Shown piece after piece: positions 34,340 to 43,250 of a stretch of DNA of 64,000 nt. The notes beneath the pieces are model-generated. The model was not told the DNA's origin. It worked only from the letters and a program-made list of their open reading frames with translations, and made no database searches. The stretch lies in NCBI RefSeq assembly GCF_003234185.1, contig NZ_QKSM01000003.1, positions 233,615 to 297,614 on the forward strand. Direction: 5' to 3'. This stretch comes from Curtobacterium sp. MCSS17_008. GTDB lineage: Bacteria > Actinomycetota > Actinomycetes > Actinomycetales > Microbacteriaceae. A program made the position numbers and the translations under genes. Each line of letters begins with the position of its first letter. Positions within the stretch are counted from its first letter, which is position 1.

Positions 34340-35275
34340 ATGAGCACGCTCGCAGCGCGTCCGGCCGAGGCGGCACCGCCGGCGCGGCCGACCGCTCGCC
34401 GTCCGAAGCCCCGGGGGCGGTACACCGGCTGGCTGTTCGTCGGTCCCTTCGTCGTCGTCCTCGTGGCGATGCTCATCGTGCCGATCGGCTACGCACTCTG
34501 GCTCAGCCTGTTCCGCGACCAGCTCATCGGTGGCAACCAGTTCGTCTGGTTCGCCAACTACGTCCAGCTGTTCCAGGACGCCGCGTTCTGGGAGGGCCTC
34601 GGCCGCGTCGCGCTGTTCCTCGTGGTGCAGGTGCCGATCATGCTCGGCCTCGCCCTCGTCGCCGCCCTCGCGCTCGACAGCGCCCGACTCTGGGGCACCG
34701 GGTTCTTCCGCATCGCGGTGTTCCTGCCCTACGCGGTCCCCGGCGTGGTCGCCGCGCTCATCTGGGGCTTCATCTACGGCAACCAGTTCGGCCTGACCGG
34801 AGCCGCGAACGACGCGCTCGGCATCGACCTGCTCCAGCCGTTCAGCCCGACCTGGGTGCTCACCTCCATCGGCAACGTCGTCACGTGGGAGTTCCTCGGC
34901 TACAACATGCTGATCTTCTACGCGGCCCTCCGCGTCGTGCCGGGCGAGCTCTACGAGGCCGCCGAGCTCGACGGCGCCGGCCCGCTGCGCACCGTCTTCT
35001 CGATCAAGCTGCCCGCCCTCCGCGGCCCGATGGTGATCGCCACGATCTTCTCGATCATCGGCAGCTTCCAGCTCTTCAACGAGCCGAACCTGCTGAAGAC
35101 CCTCGCCCCGAACGTCATCGGCAGCGCCTTCACCCCGAACATGTACGCCTACTCGCTGTCCTTCAGCGGCCAGCAGTTCAACTACTCCGCCACGGTCGCC
35201 ATCGTCATGGGTGTCATCACCGCCGTGATCGCCTACGTCGTCCAGGTCCGCGGAACCCGCCAGGAGAACCGATGA
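34340..35275 (+). CDS. carbohydrate ABC transporter permease (MalF type)
   Basis: 311 residues from ATG 34340 with AAGGGAG upstream. Six membrane helices with EAA loop GELYEAAELDGAGPLRTVFSIKLPALRGPM. First gene of the operon permease - permease - binding protein - GH35. Its stop overlaps the start of the next permease (ATGA). Again no ATPase is encoded locally. Confidence 0.93.
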   Translation: MSTLAARPAEAAPPARPTARRPKPRGRYTGWLFVGPFVVVLVAMLIVPIGYALWLSLFRDQLIGGNQFVWFANYVQLFQDAAFWEGLGRVALFLVVQVPIMLGLALVAALALDSARLWGTGFFRIAVFLPYAVPGVVAALIWGFIYGNQFGLTGAANDALGIDLLQPFSPTWVLTSIGNVVTWEFLGYNMLIFYAALRVVPGELYEAAELDGAGPLRTVFSIKLPALRGPMVIATIFSIIGSFQLFNEPNLLKTLAPNVIGSAFTPNMYAYSLSFSGQQFNYSATVAIVMGVITAVIAYVVQVRGTRQENR

Positions 35276-36261
35276 GCACCCTGCAGCAGCCCGCCGCCGG
35301 CGCGACCACCCCGGCCACGGTCACCGAGGCGACCACGACCCAGCGCGACCCGCGCGACGGGGCGACACGCGCCTCCCGGCTGGGCCGATCGCGCAACCGC
35401 CGGCCCGTCGACGGACGCAAGGTCAAGCGCTCCGGTCTGCTGACCGCGGTGATGGTCGTCTTCGTCGTCTACTCGTTCGCGCCGCTGTTCTACCTGCTGG
35501 TGAACAGCACGAAGACCCAGGCGTCGCTCCTGTCGACGTTCGGCCTCTGGTTCGGCGGCGACTTCAACCTCTGGCAGAACATCGTCGACACCGTCACGTA
35601 CAACGACGGCATCTTCGTGCAGTGGCTCGGCAACACGCTGCTGTACGTGGTCGTCGGCGCCGGCGGTGCGACGCTGCTCGCCACCGTGGCGGGCTACGGC
35701 ATGGCGAAGTTCCAGTTCCCCGGCCGACGCGCGGTGTTCGCCGTCGTCCTCGGCGCGATCGCGGTCCCCGGCACCGCCCTCGCCGTCCCGACGTTCCTGC
35801 TCTTCTCGCAGGTCGGCCTGACGAACACCCCGTGGGCGATCATCCTGCCGTCGCTCATCAGCCCCTTCGGCATGTACCTCATCTGGACCTACGCGATCGA
35901 CGCGATCCCGACCGAGCTCATCGAGGCCGCCCGCATGGACGGCGCCGGCGAGTTCCGGATCTTCTTCACCATCGCGCTGAAGCTCCTCACCCCCGGCGTC
36001 GTGACGGTCCTGCTCTTCGCGGTCGTCGCCACCTGGAACAACTACTTCCTGCCGCTCATCATGCTGAGCGACCCGAAGTGGTACCCCCTGACGGTCGGCC
36101 TCAACCAGTGGAACGCGCAGGCCACCGGCTCCGGCGCGCAGCCGATCTACAACCTCGTCGTCACCGGATCGCTCCTCACGATCATCCCGATCGTGGTCGC
36201 GTTCCTCTTCCTCCAGCGCTTCTGGCAGTCCGGCCTCGCGGCCGGTTCCGTCAAGGCCTGA
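35272..36261 (+). CDS. carbohydrate ABC transporter permease (MalG type)
   Basis: 329 residues, with a polar 55-residue Thr/Arg-rich N-terminal tail before six helices. EAA loop TELIEAARMDGAGEFRIFFTIALKLLTPGVV. Ribosome site AGGAG in the end of the previous gene. It forms the channel with the upstream subunit. A family palindrome separates it from the binding-protein gene. Confidence 0.93.
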   Translation: MSTLQQPAAGATTPATVTEATTTQRDPRDGATRASRLGRSRNRRPVDGRKVKRSGLLTAVMVVFVVYSFAPLFYLLVNSTKTQASLLSTFGLWFGGDFNLWQNIVDTVTYNDGIFVQWLGNTLLYVVVGAGGATLLATVAGYGMAKFQFPGRRAVFAVVLGAIAVPGTALAVPTFLLFSQVGLTNTPWAIILPSLISPFGMYLIWTYAIDAIPTELIEAARMDGAGEFRIFFTIALKLLTPGVVTVLLFAVVATWNNYFLPLIMLSDPKWYPLTVGLNQWNAQATGSGAQPIYNLVVTGSLLTIIPIVVAFLFLQRFWQSGLAAGSVKA

Positions 36262-36267
36262 ACCGAC

Positions 36268-36309
36268 GGACGGGAGGCACGCAGGCCGTCCGCCACGCGC
36301 CTCCCGACC
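36268..36309. repeat. GGACGGGAGGC-family inverted repeat inside the galactoside operon
   Basis: Arms GGACGGGAGGC and GCCTCCCGACC (one mismatch) between the second permease and the binding-protein gene. Inside an operon it may act as a partial terminator or stabilise the 3' end of one mRNA segment. Confidence 0.6.
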
Positions 36310-36365
36310 GACACGCAGCAGCACCACCGCACGTCCCGAATCACGAAGAAGTGGAAGGCAACCCC

Positions 36366-37697
36366 ATGAACAAGCGTCTCCGGCGCGGGCTGAGCGCCCT
36401 CGCCATCGGCGTCACCGCCGCCATCGCCATGACGGCCTGCGCCTCCGGCAGCTCCGCCGGCGGCTCGTCGGACGACATCGAGAAGGCCCTGGAGGAGGGC
36501 GGCACGCTGACCTACTGGTCCTGGACCCCGTCGGCGAAGGACCAGGTCGCCGCGTTCGAGGAGCAGTACCCGAAGGTCAGGGTCAAGCTCGTCAACGCCG
36601 GCACCGGTGCCGACCAGTACACGAAGCTGCAGAACACGATCAAGGCCGGCTCGGGCGCACCCGACGTCGCCCAGGTCGAGTACTACGCCCTCCCGCAGTT
36701 CGCCCTGTCGGACTCGCTCGTCGACCTGTCGTCGTACGGCTTCGACGACCTCGAGAGCAAGTTCTCGGCGGGCACCTGGAGCAACGTCTCGATGGACGGC
36801 AAGGTCTACGGGCTCCCGCAGGACTCGGGCCCCATGGCGCTGTTCTACAACAAGAAGGTCTTCGACGAGTACGGCATCGAGGTGCCGGCGACGTGGGACG
36901 AGTACGTCGCCGCGGCGAAGAAGCTGCACGAGGCCGACCCGTCGAAGTACATCGCCGCGGACTCCGGCGACGCCGGCTTCACCACGAGCATGATCGCTCA
37001 GGCCGGCGGCACCCCCTTCACGACGGACGGCGACAAGGTCACGATCGACCTCGCCGACGAGGGCACGAAGAAGTGGACCGAGACCTGGGACCAGCTCGTC
37101 GAGCAGGGCCTGCTGGCGAAGACCACCGGCTGGACCGACGACTGGTACAAGCAGCTCGGCAACGGTCAGATCGCCACGATGGTGACGGGTGCCTGGATGC
37201 CCGGCAACCTGATGGCGAGCGTGCCGGACGCCGCGGGTGACTGGCGCGTCGCTCCGATGCCGACCTACGACGGCGGTCAGGCACAGACCGCCAGCAACGG
37301 CGGCAGCGCCGAGGCGGTTATGCAGCAGACGAAGAACCCGGCCCTCGCCGCCGGCTTCCTCAAGTGGCTCAACTCGTCGGAGGAGTCGACCAAGGTCTTC
37401 ATGGAGTCCGGCGGCTTCCCGTCGACCACCGCGGACCTCGAGTCCAGCGCCTTCCTGCAGGAGAAGCCGGACTACTTCGGCGGCCAGGAGATCAACAAGG
37501 TGCTCGTCGACGCCTCGAAGACGTCCGCCAACGACTTCACCTACCTGCCGTACCAGGTGTACGCGAACAGCGTCTACGCCGACACCGTCGGGCAGTCCTA
37601 CCAGAACGGCACCTCGCTCGAGAGCGGTCTCGAAGCGTGGCAGAAGGCCCTCGTCAAGTACGGCAAGGACCAGGGCTTCACGGTCGAGAGCAAGTAA
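36366..37697 (+). CDS. extracellular solute-binding lipoprotein of the galactoside importer (family 1)
   Basis: 443 residues from ATG 36366 (GGAAGG 11 nt upstream). Sec lipoprotein signal MNKRLRRGLS...AMTAC (Cys 25), then a family-1 sugar-binding fold: GGTLTYWSWTPSAKDQVAAFEEQYP, VAQVEYYALPQFA, GKVYGLPQDSGPMALFYN and GQIATMVTGAWMPGNLM. It feeds the two permeases encoded upstream. The GH35 gene downstream suggests a beta-galactoside ligand. Confidence 0.93.
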   Translation: MNKRLRRGLSALAIGVTAAIAMTACASGSSAGGSSDDIEKALEEGGTLTYWSWTPSAKDQVAAFEEQYPKVRVKLVNAGTGADQYTKLQNTIKAGSGAPDVAQVEYYALPQFALSDSLVDLSSYGFDDLESKFSAGTWSNVSMDGKVYGLPQDSGPMALFYNKKVFDEYGIEVPATWDEYVAAAKKLHEADPSKYIAADSGDAGFTTSMIAQAGGTPFTTDGDKVTIDLADEGTKKWTETWDQLVEQGLLAKTTGWTDDWYKQLGNGQIATMVTGAWMPGNLMASVPDAAGDWRVAPMPTYDGGQAQTASNGGSAEAVMQQTKNPALAAGFLKWLNSSEESTKVFMESGGFPSTTADLESSAFLQEKPDYFGGQEINKVLVDASKTSANDFTYLPYQVYANSVYADTVGQSYQNGTSLESGLEAWQKALVKYGKDQGFTVESK

Positions 37698-37718
37698 CAC
37701 CCGCGTTCCCCACACCCC

Positions 37719-37751
37719 GGGGCCGTGCGGACGCGACGTCCGCACGGCCCC
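37719..37751. terminator. hairpin between binding-protein and beta-galactosidase genes
   Basis: Perfect 15-bp stem (GGGGCCGTGCGGACG and complement) with a CGA loop, 22 nt after the binding-protein stop and 21 nt before the GH35 start. It likely lets only part of transcription continue into the GH35 gene. Confidence 0.7.
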
Positions 37752-37772
37752 GTCGTACGAGAGAGACACACC

Positions 37773-39596
37773 ATGCGCTTCGCCATCGGCGACACCGACT
37801 TCCTGCTCGACGGCGAGCCGCACCGGATCCTGTCCGGCGCGATCCACTACTTCCGCGTCCACCCGGACCTCTGGCAGGACCGGATCCGCAAGGCCAGGCT
37901 GATGGGCCTCAACACCATCGAGACCTACGTCGCGTGGAACGCGCACGCGCCCCGGCCCGGCGTCTTCGACCTGACCGGCGGCCTCGACCTCGGCAGGTTC
38001 CTCGACCTCGTCGCTGAGGAGGGCATGCACGCCATCGTCCGCCCCGGCCCCTACATCTGTGCCGAGTGGACCAACGGCGGCCTGCCGTACTGGCTCTTCG
38101 CCGACGGGACCGTCGGGGTCCGGCGGAACGAGCCGGGCTTCCTCGCGGCCGTGCGGGAGTACCTCGAGCAGCTCGCGCCGGTCCTCGTGCCGCGGCAGAT
38201 CGACCAGGGCGGCCCGATCATGCTCGTGCAGGTCGAGAACGAGTACGGCGCGTACGGGTCGGACGCGTCGTACCTGCGCGCGCTCGAGGAGATGCACCGG
38301 GACATCGGGCTGACCGTGCCCTTCACGAGCGTGGACCAGCCGATGGGCACCATGCTCGAGGACGGATCGCTGCCGTCCCTGCACAGGACCGGCTCGTTCG
38401 GCTCCCGGTCCACGGAGCGCCTGGCCCGGCTCCGCCAGGCGCAGCCGACCGGTCCGCTCATGTGCTCGGAGTTCTGGGACGGCTGGTTCGACAGCTGGGG
38501 CGAGCACCACCACACCACGCCGGCCTCGGAATCGGCGTCGGACCTCGACGACCTGCTCGCCGCCGGCGGCTCCGTGAACATCTACATGTTCCACGGGGGC
38601 ACGAACTTCGGCTTCACGAACGGCGCGAACGACAAGGGCGTGTACCGGCCGATCGCGACGTCGTACGACTACGACGCCCCACTCGACGAGGCCGGTCGGC
38701 CCACCGAGAAGTTCCACGCGTTCCGGTCGGTCATCGAGCGCTACGCGCCCGTCCCGCCGCTGCCGGCGTCGATGCAGCCCGGTGGGTCGGGCGTGCTGTC
38801 CGTCGCGTCCGGCGCCGGACCGGAGGCTCGTCCCACGCCCGCCGCGGACGTCGACGTCCGCCTCGACCGAGTCGCACCCCTGCGCGCACTGCTGCCGGCG
38901 CTCACCGACTGGTCGACGCACGACGAGCCGCCGACCCTCGACGCGCTCGGCGCCGCCAGCGGCTTCGTGCTCTACCGGACCGAGGTCGACCTGCCGTCGG
39001 GCGGCGTCCTCACGATCGGCACCGAGGTCCGCGACCGGGCCGTCGTCTCGGTCGACGGGGTCGTCGTCGGGGTCCTGGAGCGTGAGCACCACGACCGGGC
39101 GATCGCGCTCCCGCCGGTCACCGGCACGCTGGAGCTCCTCGTCGAGGACCAGGGGCGCGTCGACTACGGGCCACGCATCGGCGAGCCGAAGGGCCTGATC
39201 GGCACGGTCGCCGTCGACGGCGTGCCGCTCGCCCGGTGGACCGCATCGCCCCTCGCGCTCGACCCGATCGCGCCCGCGGTCCTGGACGTCCTCGCGGCGC
39301 TCGAGCCGACCGAGGGCGACGTGCTCGCCGGGCCGGTCGTCGCCGCGGGGTCGTTCGACCTGACGTCCACCGAGGACCGGTACCTGTCGCTCGACGGCTT
39401 CCGCAAGGGCGTCGCGTGGGTGAACGGGTTCTGCCTCGGGCGGTACTGGTCGCGGGGCCCGCAGCAGACCCTGGCCGTGCCGGGGCCGGTGCTCCGTTCC
39501 GGTCGGAACGAGGTCGTGGTGTTCGAGCTGCACGCCTCGGCGTCCCGCACGGTGTGCATGCTCCTCGAGCCGGAACTCGGCCACACCGAGGCCTGA
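37773..39596 (+). CDS. beta-galactosidase, GH35
   Basis: 607 residues from ATG 37773 (GAGAGA upstream). TIM barrel with SGAIHYFRVHPDLWQDRIRKAR, RPGPYICAEWTNGGLPYWL, the acid/base Glu in VQVENEYGAYG (E157) and the nucleophile in CSEFWDGWF (E233). C-terminal jelly-roll domains end with the family motif WVNGFCLGRYWSRGPQQTLAVPGPVL. No signal peptide, so it is cytoplasmic and acts on imported galactosides. Last gene of the LacI-controlled operon. Confidence 0.95.
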   Translation: MRFAIGDTDFLLDGEPHRILSGAIHYFRVHPDLWQDRIRKARLMGLNTIETYVAWNAHAPRPGVFDLTGGLDLGRFLDLVAEEGMHAIVRPGPYICAEWTNGGLPYWLFADGTVGVRRNEPGFLAAVREYLEQLAPVLVPRQIDQGGPIMLVQVENEYGAYGSDASYLRALEEMHRDIGLTVPFTSVDQPMGTMLEDGSLPSLHRTGSFGSRSTERLARLRQAQPTGPLMCSEFWDGWFDSWGEHHHTTPASESASDLDDLLAAGGSVNIYMFHGGTNFGFTNGANDKGVYRPIATSYDYDAPLDEAGRPTEKFHAFRSVIERYAPVPPLPASMQPGGSGVLSVASGAGPEARPTPAADVDVRLDRVAPLRALLPALTDWSTHDEPPTLDALGAASGFVLYRTEVDLPSGGVLTIGTEVRDRAVVSVDGVVVGVLEREHHDRAIALPPVTGTLELLVEDQGRVDYGPRIGEPKGLIGTVAVDGVPLARWTASPLALDPIAPAVLDVLAALEPTEGDVLAGPVVAAGSFDLTSTEDRYLSLDGFRKGVAWVNGFCLGRYWSRGPQQTLAVPGPVLRSGRNEVVVFELHASASRTVCMLLEPELGHTEA

Positions 39597-39609
39597 CGCC
39601 CGCCTGCCC

Positions 39610-39740
39610 CTCGCGGGTGCCTGGCGCTTCCGGGCGTCCCTGGCGGGATCGGGCGTACCTGGTGAGAACGGGCGTACCTGGTCGGGACTTCCGACCAGGT
39701 ACGCCCGTTCTCGCTTTCCATCGCAGATGTCCTGGGAAGG
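39610..39740. repeat. GTACGCC repeat element, copy C (inverted orientation), with terminator hairpin
   Basis: Reverse-complement relative of copies A and B: read on the minus strand it starts CCTTCCCAGGACATCTGCGA, like CCTTCCCATGACGACTGCGG in copy A. It contains a perfect 22-bp stem with a 5-nt loop (39664-39712; arm GAGAACGGGCGTACCTGGTC then GG), a bidirectional terminator between convergent genes. Confidence 0.75.
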
Positions 39741-39741
39741 A

Positions 39742-40194
39742 TCAGACGGCGCGGGCGTCGGCCCAGGCGCGGATCAGCAGGAGCCCCTCGCGTCGCCAGC
39801 GCCAGAGCGGGGCGAACTTCGTGCCGTCGTCCTCCCACACCTGGGTCAGGAGCCAGACCTGCCGACGGTGCTCGACGCCCCGTTCGTCCCGCCACTCGAC
39901 GAAGGCGTCGTCGAGCACCGCCGTGATCTGCCGCCGCGGCGCGCTCCACGACAGCAGGAACCCGCGGTAGCGGAACGTCTCGTCGGACAGGGACACGCCG
40001 ACACGGCGCGCGCGGACGGTGATCCACGTCCCCGGGACGACGAGGGCCGATCCGAGGACGACCACGAAGCCCGACGCGGCGGTCCCCGGGTCGAACGCCA
40101 CCGCGGCGACGACCGCGCCGGTCGCGATCGTCAGTGGACCGAGCACGACGACGGTGAGGATGCGCTCCCACCGGGGCGCGCGGATGAGCGTCAC
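39742..40194 (-). CDS. small membrane protein with PH-like domain
   Basis: 150 residues from GTG 40194, whose GTGA overlaps the stop of the upstream 102-residue gene. Two adjacent hydrophobic segments (about residues 13-30 and 36-55) are followed by a soluble part (TVRARRVGVSLSDETFRYRGFLLSWSAPRRQITAVL) that resembles the bacterial PH domain of actinobacterial envelope proteins. Function unknown. Convergent with the GH35 gene. Confidence 0.7.
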   Translation of the reverse strand: MTLIRAPRWERILTVVVLGPLTIATGAVVAAVAFDPGTAASGFVVVLGSALVVPGTWITVRARRVGVSLSDETFRYRGFLLSWSAPRRQITAVLDDAFVEWRDERGVEHRRQVWLLTQVWEDDGTKFAPLWRWRREGLLLIRAWADARAV

Positions 40195-40499
40195 TGCGCC
40201 CCGTCGAGGGCGTCGAGGTCGACCAGGGCACGCTCGGCGTCGGCGATCCGGTCGGCCTCGGGGCGGGTCCACCACTCGGGGCCGCGCTCGCCGAGCCCGT
40301 GCTTCGCCAGGCCGTTCCGGCGTCGGGCGGCGGCGAGGGCCTCCTCGTCACCGGCACGCTTCGCCCGCTGCACGGCGTTGCGCCCGCGGCCGAGGTGTGA
40401 CCGGAGCGCGGCGGCCAGGTGCTCGGGCAGCGCGGGGTCGGTGCGGCGCCACCGGCGGCCGTCGACGACGAAGAAGTGGTCGTCGGGTTCGGCGGGCAT
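40191..40499 (-). CDS. conserved small soluble protein of unknown function
   Basis: 102 residues from ATG 40499. HFFVVDGRRWRRTDPALPEHLAAALRSHLGRGRNAVQRAK at the start and GLAKHGLGERGPEWW in the middle match a widespread actinobacterial small protein often loosely labelled biopolymer transporter Tol; that label is not supported by any visible Tol feature. Highly charged and helical. Two-gene unit with the PH-like membrane protein; divergent from the radical SAM gene. Confidence 0.75.
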   Translation of the reverse strand: MPAEPDDHFFVVDGRRWRRTDPALPEHLAAALRSHLGRGRNAVQRAKRAGDEEALAAARRRNGLAKHGLGERGPEWWTRPEADRIADAERALVDLDALDGAQ

Positions 40500-40544
40500 G
40501 CTCCCGAGTCTGCACCGTCGGTGGTCGGCGGTAGACAGGTGACG

Positions 40545-41618
40545 ATGACGGAACCACGCGTGCGACCCATGCTCGACGTCAGGCGGATCTACGCCGAGGA
40601 CGCCGCCCTCGAGCTCCCGCGTGGGCAGGAGGTGGTCGGGCGCTGGCCCGACGCCGAGATCGTCCCCGTCGCCTCGCACTGGAACATCCCCGAGGTGCAC
40701 GGCGACGAGCGCAACGTGCAGCGCTGGGTCCGGATCAAGACCGAGGCGCTCGTGCTCGGCGTGAAGAAGTCGCTCGTCACCCGGCCGAACGGCCGCTCGG
40801 CCGACTTCATCGCCCCGTCGACCGCGAACGGGTGCGCGATGGCGTGCGCGTACTGCTACGTCCCGCGCCGCAAGGGGTACTCGAACCCGGTCACGGTCTT
40901 CGCGAACATCGAGCAGATCACGAAGCACGTCGCGCGCAACATCGCGAAGCAGGGCCCGAAGACCGAGCCGAACCAGTGCGACCCGGAGGCGTGGGTCTAC
41001 GACATCGGCGAGAACAGCGACTGCTCGGTCGACGCGATGATCAGCGACAACGTGCGCGACCTCTGTGACCTCTTCCGGATGACGCCGACCGCCAAGGCGT
41101 CGTTCGCGACGAAGTACGTCAACCGCGACCTGCTGGACTGGGACCCGATGGGGCGGACACGCATCCGCTTCTCGCTCATGCCGCACGAGACCGCGAAGGT
41201 CACCGACATCCGCACGAGCCCGGTCGCGGAGCGCATCGCCGCGGTCAACGACTTCGTCGACGCCGGGTACGAGGTCCACCTCAACTTCTCGCCCGTCATC
41301 CTCACGCCGACGTGGGAGGCCGACTGGGCCGAGCTGCTGCGCCAGGTCGACGACGTGCTCTCGCCGGCGGCGAAGGCCCAGCTCGCGGCCGAGGTCATCT
41401 TCCTCACGCACAACCAGCCCCTGCACGAGGTCAACCTCGGTTGGCACCCGAAGGCCGAGGACCTCCTCTGGCGCCCGGAGCTGCAGGAGCAGAAGGTGTC
41501 GCAGAACGGTGCGGTCAACGTCCGCTACCGGTCGGGCATGAAGGGGCAGCTCGTCGAGCGGTTCCGCGAGCTGGTGGCCGAGCACCTGCCGTCCTGCCGC
41601 ATCCGCTACGCGTTCTGA
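40545..41618 (+). CDS. spore photoproduct lyase family radical SAM protein
   Basis: 357 residues from ATG 40545, 7 nt after TAGACA. The radical SAM cluster is C97, C101, C104 (NGCAMACAYCYVPRRKGY). Later parts follow the SplB fold: ASFATKYVNRDLLDWDP, IRFSLMPHETAKVTDIRTSPVAERIAAVNDFVDAGYEVHLNFSPVI, FLTHNQPLHEVNLGWHPKAEDLLW and a terminal KGQLVERFRELVAEHLPSCRIRYAF. Candidate hydrogen-donor Cys residues downstream are C145 and C160. It probably repairs 5-thyminyl-5,6-dihydrothymine or a related lesion. Spore genes are otherwise absent, so repair in desiccated or UV-exposed cells is the likely use. Confidence 0.88.
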   Translation: MTEPRVRPMLDVRRIYAEDAALELPRGQEVVGRWPDAEIVPVASHWNIPEVHGDERNVQRWVRIKTEALVLGVKKSLVTRPNGRSADFIAPSTANGCAMACAYCYVPRRKGYSNPVTVFANIEQITKHVARNIAKQGPKTEPNQCDPEAWVYDIGENSDCSVDAMISDNVRDLCDLFRMTPTAKASFATKYVNRDLLDWDPMGRTRIRFSLMPHETAKVTDIRTSPVAERIAAVNDFVDAGYEVHLNFSPVILTPTWEADWAELLRQVDDVLSPAAKAQLAAEVIFLTHNQPLHEVNLGWHPKAEDLLWRPELQEQKVSQNGAVNVRYRSGMKGQLVERFRELVAEHLPSCRIRYAF

Positions 41619-42748
41619 CGCTCCGTACCCGGGTCCTTCCCCCAGGAGTCCAGCGAGGGGATGAGCCGCTCGGCGCGGTAGCGGTCGAACAGGTCCGTGA
41701 AGGCCCGCTCGGTGCGGCGGAACGCGGTGAAGCCCGCCTCGCGGCTCTTGCCCATGTCGGTGACGACCTCCATCGCCCGGCCGAGGTCGGCGTCGGTGTG
41801 CCACCACGACGCCAGGCGAGCGATGTCCGGTTCGACGAGTCCGTGCCGCTCCGCGATGCCGGCCCACGACGCCTCGTGCGGAGCCATCTGCTCCTCGAGC
41901 GGCCGGGGGCGGTCCCGGTACCCGACGACCCGCGACGGGTCGACCCCGAGGTGCGCGGCGAGCCGGGGCCACATCCACCGCCACCGGAACACGTCGCCGT
42001 TCACGACGTTGAACGCTTCGTCCGCGCCCGCGGGGCTGGTGGCCGCCCACACCATGTGCTCGGCGAGGACGCCGGCGTCGGTCATGTCCGTCAGCCCGTT
42101 CCACTGCGCCTCGCTGCCCGGGAAGACGAAGTCCAGGCCGAGCTCCCTCGCGAGCGTGGCCTGCACGGCGATGGTGAGTCCCATGTTCATCGCGTTGCCG
42201 ACCGCGTACCCGATGACCGTGTGCGAGCGGTGCACCGACCACGTGAAGCCCTGGCGCTCGGCGGCGGCGAAGAGCTCGTCCTCCTGCGCGTAGTAGAAGT
42301 TCGGGGTGTCCAGGCGCGGCTCCTCCTCGTGGAAGGGCGTGTCGGGCATCTCGCCCGCGGCGTACGCCTCGAACGGGCCGAGGTAGTGCTTCAGCCCGGT
42401 CACGAGCGCGACGTGGGCGAGCGGCGCGTGGGTCAGGGCGGCGAGCAGGTCGCGGACCATCCCGCCGTTCACGCGGATGTTCTCGGCCTCGGTGTCCTGT
42501 CGCTGCCAGGCGGTGAAGAACACGTGCGTGGGCCGTTCGCCCGCAAGCGCCGCGGCGAGCGAGTCCGGGTCGCGGAGGTCCGCGGCGACGGTGCGGACGC
42601 CGTCCCGGGCGACCGGGCGGCGGGACAGCGCGGTGACGTCCCAACCGAGGTCGAGCAGGTGGTCGACGAGCGCGGATCCCGTGATGCCGCTGGCGCCCAC
42701 GACGAGGGCCTCAGGACGGGGACGGGTGGAGTCGGTGGTGATCGTCAT
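41606..42748 (-). CDS. SDR family NAD-dependent reductase, PRISE (progesterone 5-beta-reductase-like)
   Basis: 380 residues from ATG 42748. Extended-SDR Rossmann motif ALVVGASGITGSALVDHLLDLGWDVTALSRRP, VFFTAWQR, LVTGLKHYLGPF and NFYYAQEDELFAA, where the Lys and Tyr have the positions seen in iridoid-synthase/5-beta-reductase-like enzymes. These reduce activated enones with NAD(P)H. The C-terminus overlaps the end of the radical SAM gene by 13 bp on the other strand. Substrate unknown. Confidence 0.85.
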   Translation of the reverse strand: MTITTDSTRPRPEALVVGASGITGSALVDHLLDLGWDVTALSRRPVARDGVRTVAADLRDPDSLAAALAGERPTHVFFTAWQRQDTEAENIRVNGGMVRDLLAALTHAPLAHVALVTGLKHYLGPFEAYAAGEMPDTPFHEEEPRLDTPNFYYAQEDELFAAAERQGFTWSVHRSHTVIGYAVGNAMNMGLTIAVQATLARELGLDFVFPGSEAQWNGLTDMTDAGVLAEHMVWAATSPAGADEAFNVVNGDVFRWRWMWPRLAAHLGVDPSRVVGYRDRPRPLEEQMAPHEASWAGIAERHGLVEPDIARLASWWHTDADLGRAMEVVTDMGKSREAGFTAFRRTERAFTDLFDRYRAERLIPSLDSWGKDPGTERQNA

Positions 42749-42784
42749 CGTCGGGGTGCAACGCGGCACGACGACAGGTGTTCC

Positions 42785-43192
42785 CTACCGAGGGCGCCGG
42801 ATGCGGATCGGGCCCTTCGCGGTCGACGGGTCGACGACGGAACCGCCCTGGGTGATCTCCACCTCGCCGCGGGCGACCATGCGACGAGCAGCGCGCCGAG
42901 CCGGTTCCATGAGCGGGCGCCAGTCGTCCGGTTCGAGGCTCCTGGCGACCTCCGACGGACAGATGCTCGACGTCCGCGCCCGCGCGGCGAGCAGCTCGTC
43001 GATCCGCTGTTCGAGCGCACGGTCGGTGTCGTCGACGCCGTGCTTCCGGCATGCGGCCGAGCACCACTTCGCGTCGGGGGAGGCCGATGACCGCATGCGC
43101 CGGCCGCACGACGCGCAGGTCCGATCGGCGTGTGCCGCCTCCGACGCCGAGGCGTCCGCTGCGGTCCTGATCGCTCGTCCCATGCCCTCCAT
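42785..43192 (-). CDS. DUF2256/DUF3253-type zinc-binding protein
   Basis: 135 residues from ATG 43192; a second ATG at 43183 is in frame. The N-terminal part has a zinc site (RTCASCGRRMRSSASPDAKWCSAACRKHG; CxxC plus CxxxC). The C-terminal part is a winged-helix-like domain (EQRIDELLAARARTSSICPSEVARSLEPDDWRPLMEPARRAARRMVARGEVEITQGGSVVDPSTAKGPIRIRRP) matching DUF3253. The fold suggests nucleic-acid binding, but no function is known. Divergent from the GH13 gene. Confidence 0.75.
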   Translation of the reverse strand: MEGMGRAIRTAADASASEAAHADRTCASCGRRMRSSASPDAKWCSAACRKHGVDDTDRALEQRIDELLAARARTSSICPSEVARSLEPDDWRPLMEPARRAARRMVARGEVEITQGGSVVDPSTAKGPIRIRRPR

Positions 43193-43250
43193 CCTGGTCC
43201 CGCTGTCCGCTCCCGCGCACAGCCCAGGCACGGCTGGCAGCATCGGACCG

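Noticed and set aside
36147..39584. 1145-codon antisense frame over the galactoside operon
   Set aside because: Low-complexity Arg/Val/Leu shadow of the binding-protein and GH35 genes, which have intact catalytic motifs.
40545..41618. Evidence of a sporulation locus
   Set aside because: Only the photoproduct-lyase-like gene is present; no small acid-soluble protein, Spo or germination genes nearby.
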